Below the pieces are notes generated by a model that was given only the letters and a program-made list of their open reading frames with translations, did no database searches and was not told the origin of the DNA. 64,000 nucleotides of DNA from UBA2882 sp045542735 (GTDB taxonomy: Bacteria > Bacillota > Clostridia > Lachnospirales > Lachnospiraceae), in the NCBI GenBank assembly GCA_045542735.1, contig JAZQLQ010000026.1:186001-250000 (forward strand), read 5' to 3'. This document shows, piece by piece, positions 45,083 to 53,987 of this stretch. Position 1 is the stretch's first letter; each line of letters starts with the position of its first letter. The translations under genes and the position numbers were made by a program.

Positions 45083-46807
45083 ATGAACAATGCTAAGAAT
45101 CAAAGGGAGCATAGCTGGACATGCTATCCAAGACCTCAGATGAAGCGGGAAAATTATATGATATTAAACGAAGGCTGGACACTGAAGGGACATGCTGTGA
45201 AAGTTCCTTTTGTGCCGCAGTCTGAACTCTCAGACTATGAGGGAGACGTGACAGAGCAGATGACATACGAAGTGTCCTTTGTGCTTCCCCTTTCCTTTCA
45301 GAAAGAGAAGATTCTTCTTCATTTTGGGGCGGTGGATCAGATTGCAGAGATTTGGCTCAATGATATATATGTGGGCAAGCATGAGGGTGGTTACAACTCC
45401 TTTTCCTTTGATATCACAGATATGATAAAAAGAAAGGAAACGAACCACTTGCGTGTGGATGTAACGGATGAGCTTTCGCCGTTATATCCATACGGAAAAC
45501 AACGAAAGAAAAGAGGCGGTATGTGGTATACCCCGGTTAGTGGTATATGGCAGCAGGTGTGGCTGGAAAATGTACCTGCCAACTACATAAAAGGTGTTGC
45601 AATAGAACCGGATTTAGAAGGTGCACATGTTACTATAGAAGCGGCAAAGACGCAGTATACAGTGTCCGTGGATTTGGATAATGGAGAGATCTTTGAACAG
45701 GTGCTTACCGGACAGGATTGTTATCTCAAGCTAACTGATTATATCTGCAAAAATGGTGAGCCCTATCAGCCTAGGCTGTGGACACCGGATTCCCCTTATT
45801 TATATAACATGAAAATCACAATGGGCCAAGATGAGATTGATACATATTTTGCACTCCGTACCATAGACATACGGGAGATAGAAGGAATCAAGAGAGTTTG
45901 CCTAAACGGTGTACCTATTTTCTTTCATGGCGTACTGGATCAGGGATATTTCCAAGATGGAATATTTTTACCGGCGGAACCGGAGGAATATGAGCGGGAC
46001 ATCCTTCGCATGAAGGAATTGGGATTTAATATGCTTCGTAAGCACATTAAAATCGAGCCGGAATGTTTTTACTATTATTGTGATAAACATGGTATGTTGG
46101 TGATGCAAGATATGATAAATAGTGGGAATTATTCTTTTATTAGGGATACGGCACTACCCACTATTGGTTTTAAGAAAAGAAAGGACAACCGTACAGGCGA
46201 TAACGAGAGAAAACGGATATTTAAAGAGCATATACAGCAGACCATAGAGCAATTGTACAATCATCCCTGTATCGTAGCATATACTGTTTTTAATGAAGGT
46301 TGGGGGCAGTTTGATAGTGACGAGATGTATGACTACGTAAAGAGTCTGGATGATAGTCGTCTCGTGGATTCGACTTCCGGTTGGTTCTGGCAAAAGAAGA
46401 ATGATTTTGATAGCGAGCATATTTATTTTAAGACCATAGATTTGCAGGTTGGACAGAGACCGCTTTTTGTAACGGAATGTGGCGGATTCTCCCGTGCAAT
46501 AGATGGGCATTTGTACAATCCGAAAAAGACTTATGGCTATGGAAGTGCAGATGATGAAAAGCAGTTAACCGACATGATTGAAAATATGTACCGCAAGATG
46601 ATATTGCCGGGTATTCCCAAAGGTGTCTGCGGTTGTATTTATACACAATTAAGTGATATAGAGGATGAGATTAACGGATTTTATACCTATGACCGACAAG
46701 TCTGTAAGGTTAATAAAGAGGTCATGCAAAAACTGGCTGACGATTTAAGGAAAAATATAGATTATGCAGAAAAGAGCGCTGGTAAGTACGATGAAAAAAG
46801 CAAATGA
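45083..46807 (+). CDS. Glycoside hydrolase family 2 (beta-galactosidase/glucuronidase type)
   Basis: 574 aa, compact: sugar-binding jelly roll ('YPRPQMKRENYMILNEGW', 'IWLNDIYVGKHEGGYNSFSF'), a linking domain, and a TIM barrel with acid/base Glu in 'YTVFNEGWGQF' (about 407) and nucleophile Glu in 'FVTECGGFS' (about 463). No signal peptide, so cytoplasmic. Missing the extra C-terminal domains of larger GH2 enzymes. Next to the PTS operon, 27 bases after enzyme I, so it may act on imported, phosphorylated or free sugars. Confidence 0.9.
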   Translation: MNNAKNQREHSWTCYPRPQMKRENYMILNEGWTLKGHAVKVPFVPQSELSDYEGDVTEQMTYEVSFVLPLSFQKEKILLHFGAVDQIAEIWLNDIYVGKHEGGYNSFSFDITDMIKRKETNHLRVDVTDELSPLYPYGKQRKKRGGMWYTPVSGIWQQVWLENVPANYIKGVAIEPDLEGAHVTIEAAKTQYTVSVDLDNGEIFEQVLTGQDCYLKLTDYICKNGEPYQPRLWTPDSPYLYNMKITMGQDEIDTYFALRTIDIREIEGIKRVCLNGVPIFFHGVLDQGYFQDGIFLPAEPEEYERDILRMKELGFNMLRKHIKIEPECFYYYCDKHGMLVMQDMINSGNYSFIRDTALPTIGFKKRKDNRTGDNERKRIFKEHIQQTIEQLYNHPCIVAYTVFNEGWGQFDSDEMYDYVKSLDDSRLVDSTSGWFWQKKNDFDSEHIYFKTIDLQVGQRPLFVTECGGFSRAIDGHLYNPKKTYGYGSADDEKQLTDMIENMYRKMILPGIPKGVCGCIYTQLSDIEDEINGFYTYDRQVCKVNKEVMQKLADDLRKNIDYAEKSAGKYDEKSK

Positions 46808-47241
46808 AAGATAATTATATGAAGAACAATTTAGAGAATGTAAAGAAAATATTGGATGAGCATATATCTTACACATGTGTAATACAAACAAAGAGCGGAG
46901 TGTTTCACAGCACGGAGCGGGGCGTGAAACCCTTGCTTTCATGTCTGGAGTCCGGGCAAGACTTTTCCGGCTGTGTGGCGGCGGATAAAGTGATTGGGAA
47001 GGCGGCGGCATTTTTATATGTGCTGTTAAAGGCAGATGCTGTATATGCCAACATCATCAGCGGACCGGCAAAGAAAGTGTTACTGCAATATGATATTGAG
47101 GTAAGCTACGACCAAGAGGTTGAGGCTATCCGCAATCGCACCAATACCGGTTATTGTCCTATGGAAACAGCAGTTTGGGACATCGATAATCCGGAGGAGG
47201 CACTGGTTGCCATCCGTAAAAAGATAGCGGAATTATCCTGA
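46804..47241 (+). CDS. DUF1893-family protein
   Basis: 145 aa, cytoplasmic, overlapping the GH2 stop by 4 bp. It reads 'CVIQTKSGVFHSTERGVKPLLSCLESGQDFSGCVAADKVIGKAAAFLYVLL', a deaminase-fold-like protein of unknown substrate. A second start at residue 6 (ATG 46819) is also possible. End of the PTS-GH2 transcription unit. Confidence 0.8.
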   Translation: MKDNYMKNNLENVKKILDEHISYTCVIQTKSGVFHSTERGVKPLLSCLESGQDFSGCVAADKVIGKAAAFLYVLLKADAVYANIISGPAKKVLLQYDIEVSYDQEVEAIRNRTNTGYCPMETAVWDIDNPEEALVAIRKKIAELS

Positions 47242-47257
47242 CACAAATAAAAAAGTT

Positions 47258-47295
47258 AAGTCCTATAAGTGCTTGCATTTATGGGACTTTTGTGT
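47258..47295 (+). terminator. Terminator after the DUF1893 gene
   Basis: AAGTCCTATAAGTG (47258-47271) pairs with CATTTATGGGACTT (47276-47289) with two mismatches, followed by TTGTGTTTG. Confidence 0.75.
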
Positions 47296-47387
47296 TTGTT
47301 ATGAGGTCGCTATACAAGATGTTGAAAGAACCAAAAATTTTCTTAAAATCTTTCAATAAAACTTGCGAAAAAGACCACAAAAAGGGT

Positions 47388-47413
47388 TAACTTTATGATA
47401 AAATATCCGAAAT
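47388..47413 (+). promoter_or_regulatory. Possible flagellar-type (sigma-28-like) promoter
   Basis: TAAC (47388-47391), 14-bp gap, TCCGAAAT (47406-47413), which partly matches the TAAA/GCCGATAT pattern of sigma-D genes. Downstream a hairpin AGCGA/TCGCT leader precedes the next gene. Weak evidence. Confidence 0.3.
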
Positions 47414-47477
47414 ACAATATGACAGACTAGCGAATGGACTCGCTGTCTTAAAAAATAAATCAAGGAGGATGATGTGT

Positions 47478-48185
47478 ATGAGTATTAACACAAACTATAC
47501 TGATATTTTTACCAGTATGGGATTCGGTACAACGGGTAGCACAGGAAGTGCATTCAGTTTGACGGACTACATGGGCATCAAAAACGGTAGTTACGGTAAG
47601 TTGTTAAAAGCTTATTACAAAAAACAGGATGCAGAAGAAGCAACTGCTGTGGATGAGACCGAGAAAAAGCAGTTATCCATGCTTAAGAGTAGTGCAGACA
47701 GTTTGAAGAACGCTACTTTGGAGTTGATGGATGAAGATTTGTTTGAGAAAAAGACAAATGAAGAAACCGGTGAAGATGAGTACGATTGGGATGCCATTAC
47801 AAAGGCTGTAAAAGACTTTGCAAGCAAGTACAATTCTGTCGTTGAATCTGCCGGCAACAGTGATGACAACAATGTATTAAGACATGGTGTATGGTTGACA
47901 CAGATGACAGAGAGCAATACCAACCTATTGGCAAAGGCAGGTATCTCCATTGGAGGAGATAACAAACTTTCTGTCAGTGAGACGGCTTTAAAAGAAGCAA
48001 ATATTAATACACTTAAAACATTATTCACAGGAGTGAATTCCTTTGCGGACAACGTGGTTAGAAAAGCATCCCAGATTGGAAGCACCGCAGTAAACAGCGC
48101 AAGTACAAGCGGAAGCGCTTATACTAATACTGCAGGTTATGATAATCTTTCATCCAGTGGATATTTGTATGATGAATTATTTTAA
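47478..48185 (+). CDS. Hook/filament-like helical protein of unknown function
   Basis: 235 aa from the ATG at 47478, which is 9 bases past AAGGAGG; ATGs at 47469 and 47472 are too close to it. Gly/Ser-rich N- and C-termini flank a helical core ('LKSSADSLKNATLELMDEDLF', 'WDAITKAVKDFASKYNSVVESAGNS', 'AGISIGGDNKLSVSETAL'), a pattern reminiscent of FliD-type hook-associated proteins. No signal peptide, as expected for flagellar export substrates. Assignment is tentative. Confidence 0.6.
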   Translation: MSINTNYTDIFTSMGFGTTGSTGSAFSLTDYMGIKNGSYGKLLKAYYKKQDAEEATAVDETEKKQLSMLKSSADSLKNATLELMDEDLFEKKTNEETGEDEYDWDAITKAVKDFASKYNSVVESAGNSDDNNVLRHGVWLTQMTESNTNLLAKAGISIGGDNKLSVSETALKEANINTLKTLFTGVNSFADNVVRKASQIGSTAVNSASTSGSAYTNTAGYDNLSSSGYLYDELF

Positions 48186-48244
48186 ATTTTAGTAACCAAG
48201 ATATATTTGATTCGTCACAAGGATGTGACAGATTGGAGGACACA

Positions 48245-48841
48245 ATGAGTGGAGTAAGCGGAATCGGTAGTACATATACAGATGCGTATAGTGCTTACAG
48301 CACAGCTACCAAAGGTAAAAAGGCAAGTACACCTGTAGCAGATACAGCCAAAGCAGGTGCTGTATATGAGCCTTCAGCAGAAGGTAAAGCGGCAGCAGCA
48401 GAGATGGACCGCTCTGCAATCGTTGCACAGTTAAAAGCTGATACAGAAGCGCGTATGCAGCAGATGACTGATTTGGTTCGCCAGATGATGACCCAGCAGG
48501 GCGCTACTTTCGGTAAAACAGATGATATGTGGAAATTCCTCGCAAGTGGAGAGTTCACAGTGGATGCTGCAACCAAAGCACAGGCAGAGAAGGATATTGC
48601 AGAGGATGGATATTGGGGTGTAACACAGACTTCCCAGAGAATCTTTGATTTTGCAAAGGCTCTCACAGGTGGCGATGCAGCAAAGATGGAAGAGATGCGT
48701 GAGGCATTTGAAAAAGGATTTAAGATGGCAACCGGTACTTGGGGCAAAGAACTTCCCGAGATCAGCCAGAAAACTTATGATGCTACACAGAAGCTTTTCG
48801 ATGATTATGCAGCAAGCTTCGAGACAGCAGTAGAAGAGTAA
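48245..48841 (+). CDS. Helical protein of unknown function, flagellar-like neighbourhood
   Basis: 198 aa from the ATG at 48245 (GGAGGA upstream). Low-complexity N-terminus (Gly/Ser/Thr/Ala), then helical regions including 'EKDIAEDGYWGVTQTSQRIFDFAKALTGG', a motif that I recall from uncharacterised proteins in bacteria with flagella, but I cannot name a family. Adjacent genes on both sides share the same style and no signal peptide. Confidence 0.6.
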   Translation: MSGVSGIGSTYTDAYSAYSTATKGKKASTPVADTAKAGAVYEPSAEGKAAAAEMDRSAIVAQLKADTEARMQQMTDLVRQMMTQQGATFGKTDDMWKFLASGEFTVDAATKAQAEKDIAEDGYWGVTQTSQRIFDFAKALTGGDAAKMEEMREAFEKGFKMATGTWGKELPEISQKTYDATQKLFDDYAASFETAVEE

Positions 48842-48880
48842 AATAGTACCTATACAATTTCATATTGTTTGCACACATGA

Positions 48881-48902
48881 AAGGGTAAATGGAGTTACCC
48901 TT
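48881..48902 (+). other. Short hairpin in the 48842-48935 gap
   Basis: AAGGGTAA / TTACCCTT with a six-base loop (48881-48902) and no proper T tail. It could be a weak terminator or leader element of the next gene. Confidence 0.4.
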
Positions 48903-48935
48903 GTGCCAATCAATGGTTAGAAAGGAGTCGATACC

Positions 48936-50114
48936 ATGATTATTGAAGCTAGTAGAGTAAATATGTCTTCTAACAGACAGTATGTGTATTATGAGCAAAA
49001 GGAAAGCATCTCTCTTAGCGAAAAGGCCGGTCAGGCTGTGCAATTAGATCTTTCCAAAGAAGCTAAAAGTCTTTCTGAGCAGATGATAGAATATCAAAAG
49101 GAACAGAAAGAAAAGAGACAAAAGCAACAGCAGCAAGGCTTGCAGGATATGTTAAGCAGTAACAGAACACAGGCGGCTTCTTATGCAGCTGTGCCGGATC
49201 CCGATCAAGAGGATTGGAAAGTAAAGATGCTCCGTGACCTTTTGGAAGCGTTAAAAGCGATGCAAAAGGGCAGACCTTGGGAAGCGGCTGATAAAATTAA
49301 ACAGATTCAGTCGGAGTATAAGCAGAGTGCAAGGAGTGTCAATGTATCAGCATCTTCGGCAACCTTTATGGGAGCATTTTCCATTGCGAACCGGGGCGTT
49401 TCGGTTGAAGCGGGAAGCGGACAGAATGCATTGGTTAACAGCAATAAGTGGACCAGAACCACAGTGACTTCTGCATTTGTCAGCGAGATGGAAAATACCG
49501 CATTCCAGACAACGGGTGTGGCAAGGACCAAGGACGGAAGAGAAATCAATTTTGGTGTAACAGTAGAGATGTCCAGAGCATTTTGTGCAGAGTTTGAAAG
49601 CTTTACACAGGAAGATTACGTAGTGACAGATCCGTTGATGATTAACCTGGATAGCAACGTGGCTAATATTACAGACATGAAATTTATGTTTGATATAGAC
49701 GCTGACGGACAAAAAGAAGAGGTTTCCCTGGCGGGAAAAGGAAGCGGATTCTTGGCATTGGACAAAAACGGTGACGGAAAGATCAACGACGGTTCTGAGT
49801 TGTTTGGCACCAAGAGCGGAGACGGATTTAAGGATTTGGCGGCTTATGATGAAGACGGCAACGGTTGGATTGATGAAGCAGACAGTATCTTTAAGAAGTT
49901 AAAGGTTTGGAGTAAAGACGAGAATGGAAAAGACATTCTTATTAGCTTGAAAAAAGCTGACGTGGGCGCTATTTATCTTGGCAATGCCAACACAGAGTTT
50001 TCCATGAAATCCGGTGTAGAAAACAAAACGGATGCGATTATCCGCAAGACCGGTATTTACTTAAAAGAAAGTGGTGGCGTAGGCACCGTTCAACATGTAG
50101 ATTTAGCAGTATAA
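48936..50114 (+). CDS. EF-hand-like repeat protein
   Basis: 392 aa with AAAGGAG ribosome site. N-terminal part is helical and Gln/Lys-rich; the C-terminal part has calcium-binding type loops 'DIDADGQKEE', 'LDKNGDGKINDGSELF' and 'YDEDGNGWIDEADSIF', like dockerin or EF-hand motifs. The middle 'INFGVTVEMSRAFCAEF' is unfamiliar. No signal peptide seen, in keeping with its two neighbours. Possibly a surface or flagellar-export protein whose loops bind calcium; unproved. Confidence 0.7.
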   Translation: MIIEASRVNMSSNRQYVYYEQKESISLSEKAGQAVQLDLSKEAKSLSEQMIEYQKEQKEKRQKQQQQGLQDMLSSNRTQAASYAAVPDPDQEDWKVKMLRDLLEALKAMQKGRPWEAADKIKQIQSEYKQSARSVNVSASSATFMGAFSIANRGVSVEAGSGQNALVNSNKWTRTTVTSAFVSEMENTAFQTTGVARTKDGREINFGVTVEMSRAFCAEFESFTQEDYVVTDPLMINLDSNVANITDMKFMFDIDADGQKEEVSLAGKGSGFLALDKNGDGKINDGSELFGTKSGDGFKDLAAYDEDGNGWIDEADSIFKKLKVWSKDENGKDILISLKKADVGAIYLGNANTEFSMKSGVENKTDAIIRKTGIYLKESGGVGTVQHVDLAV

Positions 50115-50119
50115 ATAAT

Positions 50120-50170
50120 AAGAGCTTTTGTGAAAGGATACAAATATCCCATTGCAAAAGCTCTTTTTTC
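50120..50170 (+). terminator. Terminator after the EF-hand gene
   Basis: AAGAGCTTTTG (50120-50130) pairs with CAAAAGCTCTT (50155-50165) and is followed by TTTT. Confidence 0.85.
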
Positions 50171-50235
50171 AAAAGAGAGTATTTTAAGATTTGTGGGCAA
50201 TAATAGATAGTGGACAATGATGACGGAAAAGGTTG

Positions 50236-50739
50236 ATGGACATGGGATATCGGGTAGATAGAGATAAAGACCAGGAACAATTTTGGGAAACCTTTCTTGC
50301 GTTACGGGAAAACCCCATAGTGCAGGAATTAAAGCAATATCCCAATCATAAGATTTCCAATTTGTATGACCACAGTTCGCGGGTGGCAGTCTGTGCCTAT
50401 GACCTTTCCAGGCGTTTTAGTGTCCCGATTAACGGGAAAAGTCTGGCGAAGGGTGCCATGCTTCACGATTTTTATTTATATCACGCCAGAGCCAACAAGG
50501 ATATCAGTGTCAGGGAACATTGGTTGGGTCACCCGAAGACGGCACTTATGAATGCGGAAAAAGTATTTCATCTTACAGAACTTGAGAAAAATATTATTAT
50601 CAGTCATATGTGGCCTTTGACTTTTTGGCATTTTCCCAAGTCACGGGAAGCCCTTCTTGTCAGTGCGGCGGATAAAATCTGTGCCTGTGGAGAGCTGATT
50701 TTGAAAAGAAATTATGTCAGAAAAAGAAAAGACAAATAA
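50236..50739 (+). CDS. HD-domain phosphohydrolase
   Basis: 167 aa from ATG 50236 (ATG 50242 is possible). An HD domain with 'HSSRVAVCAYDLSRRF', the metal-binding H-D in 'GAMLHDFYLYHAR', and 'IIISHMWPLTFWHFP'. Similar to small HD hydrolases of Lachnospiraceae; substrate unknown. It stands alone ahead of the riboswitch. Confidence 0.85.
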   Translation: MDMGYRVDRDKDQEQFWETFLALRENPIVQELKQYPNHKISNLYDHSSRVAVCAYDLSRRFSVPINGKSLAKGAMLHDFYLYHARANKDISVREHWLGHPKTALMNAEKVFHLTELEKNIIISHMWPLTFWHFPKSREALLVSAADKICACGELILKRNYVRKRKDK

Positions 50740-50747
50740 AAAAGTGG

Positions 50748-50776
50748 TTGACAAATAAAATTTTGTGGATTATTCT
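50748..50776 (+). promoter_or_regulatory. Promoter of the riboswitch-ABC transcript
   Basis: TTGACA (50748-50753), 17-bp spacer, TATTCT (50771-50776); the aptamer begins about 25 bases downstream. Confidence 0.85.
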
Positions 50777-50802
50777 GGAAAAAACTTAAATGATGTAAAA
50801 TT

Positions 50803-50889
50803 CCCATGGGGGAGTAGCAAGCGTATATCGTAACAAGTCAACATACCGACCGTTTGGTCTGGCTTGTTTTAAATTGTGAGACTCATGTA
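50803..50889 (+). ncRNA. yybP-ykoY (manganese) riboswitch aptamer
   Basis: Signature pieces are present in order: P1 CATGGG (50805-50810) pairing with CTCATG (50882-50887), the loop GGGAGTAGC, the junction strand AACAAGTCAACATAC, a hairpin ACC/GGT, the return strand GGCTTGTT, and a GTGAGACTC end close to the family's GCAAGAC loop. These match the yybP-ykoY family that senses Mn2+. P1 formation uses the same AGACTCATG bases as the downstream terminator, so ligand binding should turn expression on. Confidence 0.78.
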
Positions 50890-50923
50890 TAGCGACAACT
50901 ATACGTAGAGTCTATATTTTTTT
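50879..50923 (+). terminator. Riboswitch-controlled terminator
   Basis: AGACTCATGTATAG (50879-50892) pairs with CTATACGTAGAGTCT (50899-50913), loop CGACAA, followed by ATATTTTTTT. The left arm includes the aptamer's P1 strand, giving mutually exclusive folding. Confidence 0.85.
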
Positions 50924-50931
50924 AAATATAT

Positions 50932-50967
50932 ACCCAAGTATAGTTTAAAAGCTGTACTTGGGTTTTT
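50932..50967 (+). terminator. Second tandem terminator before the ABC genes
   Basis: ACCCAAGTA (50932-50940) pairs with TACTTGGGT (50955-50963) with TTTTT after. It adds a further layer of attenuation. Confidence 0.85.
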
Positions 50968-50995
50968 TATATTTGAGGGAAAGGGAGAGAGAAAT

Positions 50996-51694
50996 ATGTT
51001 TATTACTTTGAAAAACGCAACCAAAAAATATGGAGAAGGAGAATCGCTTGTCTACGCTTTGGATCATGCAAATCTGGAGATTGAAGAAGGGGAAATATGT
51101 GTGATCCTGGGCCCCTCCGGTTCCGGTAAGTCCACCTTGTTGAATATGCTGGGCGGCTTGGATCATTTGGATGAAGGAGAGATCATCGTAGGTGACAGAA
51201 ATCTTTCTAACTATAAAAATAATATGCTTACTGACTATCGCAAAGAAGATGTGGGGTTTGTTTTCCAGTTTTATAATTTGATTCCGGATTTGACAGTGGC
51301 AGAAAATATTGAAGTGGTATCCGACATATCCGATAACCCCTTGGATATTGACGAGGTGTTAGAAGCTATGGGGATGGAGAAATATCGTTACCGTTTTCCT
51401 AAGGAACTTTCCGGTGGACAGCAGCAACGTGTTGCCATTGCAAGAGCAATTATTAAAAATCCCAAGCTGTTACTATGTGATGAGCTTACAGGTGCGTTGG
51501 ATACTAAATCTTCTAAAACAGTTTTAGAGTTTATTGAGAAAATCAATCAATTATACAAGACCACAACGGTTATCATTACTCATAATGAAGCTATTGCAAA
51601 AATGGCAGACAGAGTGATCTATATTAAGGATGGTAAAGCACATGAAAACCGTATGAATCCCGAAAAAGTATCTGCTTCGGAATTGACACTTTAA
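50996..51694 (+). CDS. ABC transporter ATP-binding protein (LolD/MacB type)
   Basis: 232 aa. Walker A 'GPSGSGKST', Q loop 'GFVFQFYNLIPDLTV', signature 'LSGGQQQRVAIARA', Walker B 'LLLCDELTGALD'. The family pairs with FtsX-type permeases, and the permease gene begins 12 bases after its stop. Expression is under the upstream Mn-type riboswitch. Confidence 0.95.
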   Translation: MFITLKNATKKYGEGESLVYALDHANLEIEEGEICVILGPSGSGKSTLLNMLGGLDHLDEGEIIVGDRNLSNYKNNMLTDYRKEDVGFVFQFYNLIPDLTVAENIEVVSDISDNPLDIDEVLEAMGMEKYRYRFPKELSGGQQQRVAIARAIIKNPKLLLCDELTGALDTKSSKTVLEFIEKINQLYKTTTVIITHNEAIAKMADRVIYIKDGKAHENRMNPEKVSASELTL

Positions 51695-51706
51695 GGGAGG
51701 ATGGAT

Positions 51707-53929
51707 ATGAAGTTAAATAAGAGATATTCACGTAGTATAACAAATAATTTATCCTTTTATGTTTCTGCCACTGTTTTAACCATCATGACATTGGTTCTGT
51801 TTTTTATTATGAATATTGCCGGTGAAGCTATTTGGAAGTTCGGAGATGATTTTTTTGCTTCTCGGAATCTGGAGGATGCTAACTTTACCACATATTATCC
51901 TATCGAAAAAGAGGATATCGCAGAGCTGGAAGAAACCTATCGGGTAAATGTGGAACCCCAATATTACAACAACATAGAAACTGACGGTGTTACAGCCAGA
52001 GTGTTTAAGAAGACGAAAGAAATTAATCTTTACAGTGTAACAGAAGGAAGAGATGTGGAGGATAATAATGAGGTTATCATTTCAGAGGGCTATGCCGTAT
52101 TTAATGAAATAGCTATAGGTGAGCAGATCACCATAGGAGATAAGGCATATACCGTAACCGGATATTTTCAAAGACCCGATTATCTGTATATGCTTCAGAA
52201 CGAAGGGGATGCTTATAAAAATGTTACTACATTTTTCCTTGCCTATGTGACCGATGAGGAGTTTGAGAATATCGGTAGTGAGAATTGCCTGTATTTTGTT
52301 TGTTACGAAAAAGATAATCAGGCAGAGTTCCGCAAAGAAGTAAACGATAAATATTATATGCGCACCTACATAACAGCAAAAGAAAATATGAGAATTGATA
52401 TGGTAAAGATGCAGGCAGAAATGTTTACCGCTATGTCTTATATCATTTTAGTGATTATGCCGCTGGTTGTAGTCGTGCTTGTAAGCATTGTCATTAATCG
52501 AAAAGTAAAGTCGGAGCAACGGTTGATTGGTACGTTGACAGCTCTGGGTTATAAGAAAGGCAGATTGATGCTCCATTATGCAGGCTTTGCCATGATTCCC
52601 GGTGTGTTCGGCGGAGTATTTTCAGTGATTATTACCATGATATTTGCACAGCCCTTCGGAGAATTGTGTCTGGCAGATTATGAACCTATGCGGATAGAAT
52701 GTCACATGGATCCTATGGCAGCACTCATGGGAATTGTTGTTCCTACGGTAATGTATATTTTGACGGCAATGAACTCGGTAAATAAACTGTTGAAAAAAGA
52801 TACGGTACTTTTACTAAACGGAAACGCTGAGCAGGGCGAAAAGAATTATAAAAACATATTGGTTAAGAATAAGATTTCTTTTCGCATTAAATATGCATTG
52901 CGTTCTTTAATCGGCAATCCATCCAGGACATTTGTGGTACTGCTGGGAATTTTCTTGGGAAGTTATATTGCACTTTTGGGATACAGTTTCTTAGATACTA
53001 CGGAAAATACCCAAGAAAATATGGTTGATGAATTGGGTAGCTTTGAGTATCAGTATGTGTTAAATGAGCTTGTGGAAGGAGATGTGTACGGCGGTGAGCC
53101 GGTGATCATGTCCACCATGGAAAATAAAGAAGGAGAGCAATTTAGCATTATTGGTACAACGGATGACAATCCCTATTTGGAGTTAAAGGATAGGGAAGGA
53201 AATGACATCAGTCTGGAAGACGGATACTATATCACCGGTGTCATGGCGATGCTACAGGATGTCCAGACGGGAGATACCCTGACACTCTGTAATCCTCTGA
53301 CTTTGGAAGAGCATGAGATTACAGTGGCAGGAATTATTGATAATGATATGCAAAATGCTGTTTTTGCAAATAAGGAAACGGTTGCTGAAATCATGGGAAT
53401 TGAGGAAGGTTTCAGCAATGTAATCATGAGTGATACAGTGTTGGATATACCGGATTCCAAGATAATTCAGAGTATTAAAAAGACGGATGCGCAGGAGCAA
53501 TTCCAGAATATGTCAAACCAGATGGATGTCATGATATATTTCCTCATTGGGATGGGAGCAATCATATGTGTAGCATCTATATATGTTGCGGTCAATATGG
53601 TGGTGACAGAGAACCGTTCCAATATCTCCATGTTGAAAGTGTTGGGATATAGGGATAGGCAAATTAACAAAATCGTGTTGAATGTCAATCATATTTTATT
53701 GCCCATAGGATACTTGCTCAGTATTCCGCTGGTCTTTGCATCAACCAACTGGTTTATGGTTTTTTTGGCAGACTTTATTGGCGCTTTGCCAAGAGCATAT
53801 ATCGCACCACAAAGCTTTGTTTACACAGCGATTTTAACATGTGGCAGTTATTTTGGTTCCCTGTTTTTATTAAGACGCAAGGTGTCCAAAGTGGATATGG
53901 TAGAAAGTTTGAAGGGAAATAGGGAATAG
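51707..53929 (+). CDS. FtsX-family ABC permease
   Basis: 740 aa from the ATG at 51707 (GGGAGG six bases upstream); ATG 51701 is too close. An N-terminal membrane helix, a periplasmic/outside domain (about 45-245), a membrane block, a second large outer domain (about 440-600) and a final three-helix block; this is a duplicated FtsX layout similar to bacitracin/lantibiotic-type or other export permeases. No substrate motif. The pair forms a riboswitch-controlled operon. Confidence 0.9.
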   Translation: MKLNKRYSRSITNNLSFYVSATVLTIMTLVLFFIMNIAGEAIWKFGDDFFASRNLEDANFTTYYPIEKEDIAELEETYRVNVEPQYYNNIETDGVTARVFKKTKEINLYSVTEGRDVEDNNEVIISEGYAVFNEIAIGEQITIGDKAYTVTGYFQRPDYLYMLQNEGDAYKNVTTFFLAYVTDEEFENIGSENCLYFVCYEKDNQAEFRKEVNDKYYMRTYITAKENMRIDMVKMQAEMFTAMSYIILVIMPLVVVVLVSIVINRKVKSEQRLIGTLTALGYKKGRLMLHYAGFAMIPGVFGGVFSVIITMIFAQPFGELCLADYEPMRIECHMDPMAALMGIVVPTVMYILTAMNSVNKLLKKDTVLLLNGNAEQGEKNYKNILVKNKISFRIKYALRSLIGNPSRTFVVLLGIFLGSYIALLGYSFLDTTENTQENMVDELGSFEYQYVLNELVEGDVYGGEPVIMSTMENKEGEQFSIIGTTDDNPYLELKDREGNDISLEDGYYITGVMAMLQDVQTGDTLTLCNPLTLEEHEITVAGIIDNDMQNAVFANKETVAEIMGIEEGFSNVIMSDTVLDIPDSKIIQSIKKTDAQEQFQNMSNQMDVMIYFLIGMGAIICVASIYVAVNMVVTENRSNISMLKVLGYRDRQINKIVLNVNHILLPIGYLLSIPLVFASTNWFMVFLADFIGALPRAYIAPQSFVYTAILTCGSYFGSLFLLRRKVSKVDMVESLKGNRE

Positions 53930-53938
53930 AAAAAAGAT

Positions 53939-53972
53939 GAGCCGGATTTTAATATCCGGCTCGTTGTTTTAT
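53939..53972 (+). terminator. Terminator after the FtsX permease
   Basis: GAGCCGGAT (53939-53947) pairs with ATCCGGCTC (53954-53962), loop TTTAAT, followed by GTTGTTTTATT. Confidence 0.85.
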
Positions 53973-53987
53973 TCTTCAGGATCACAA

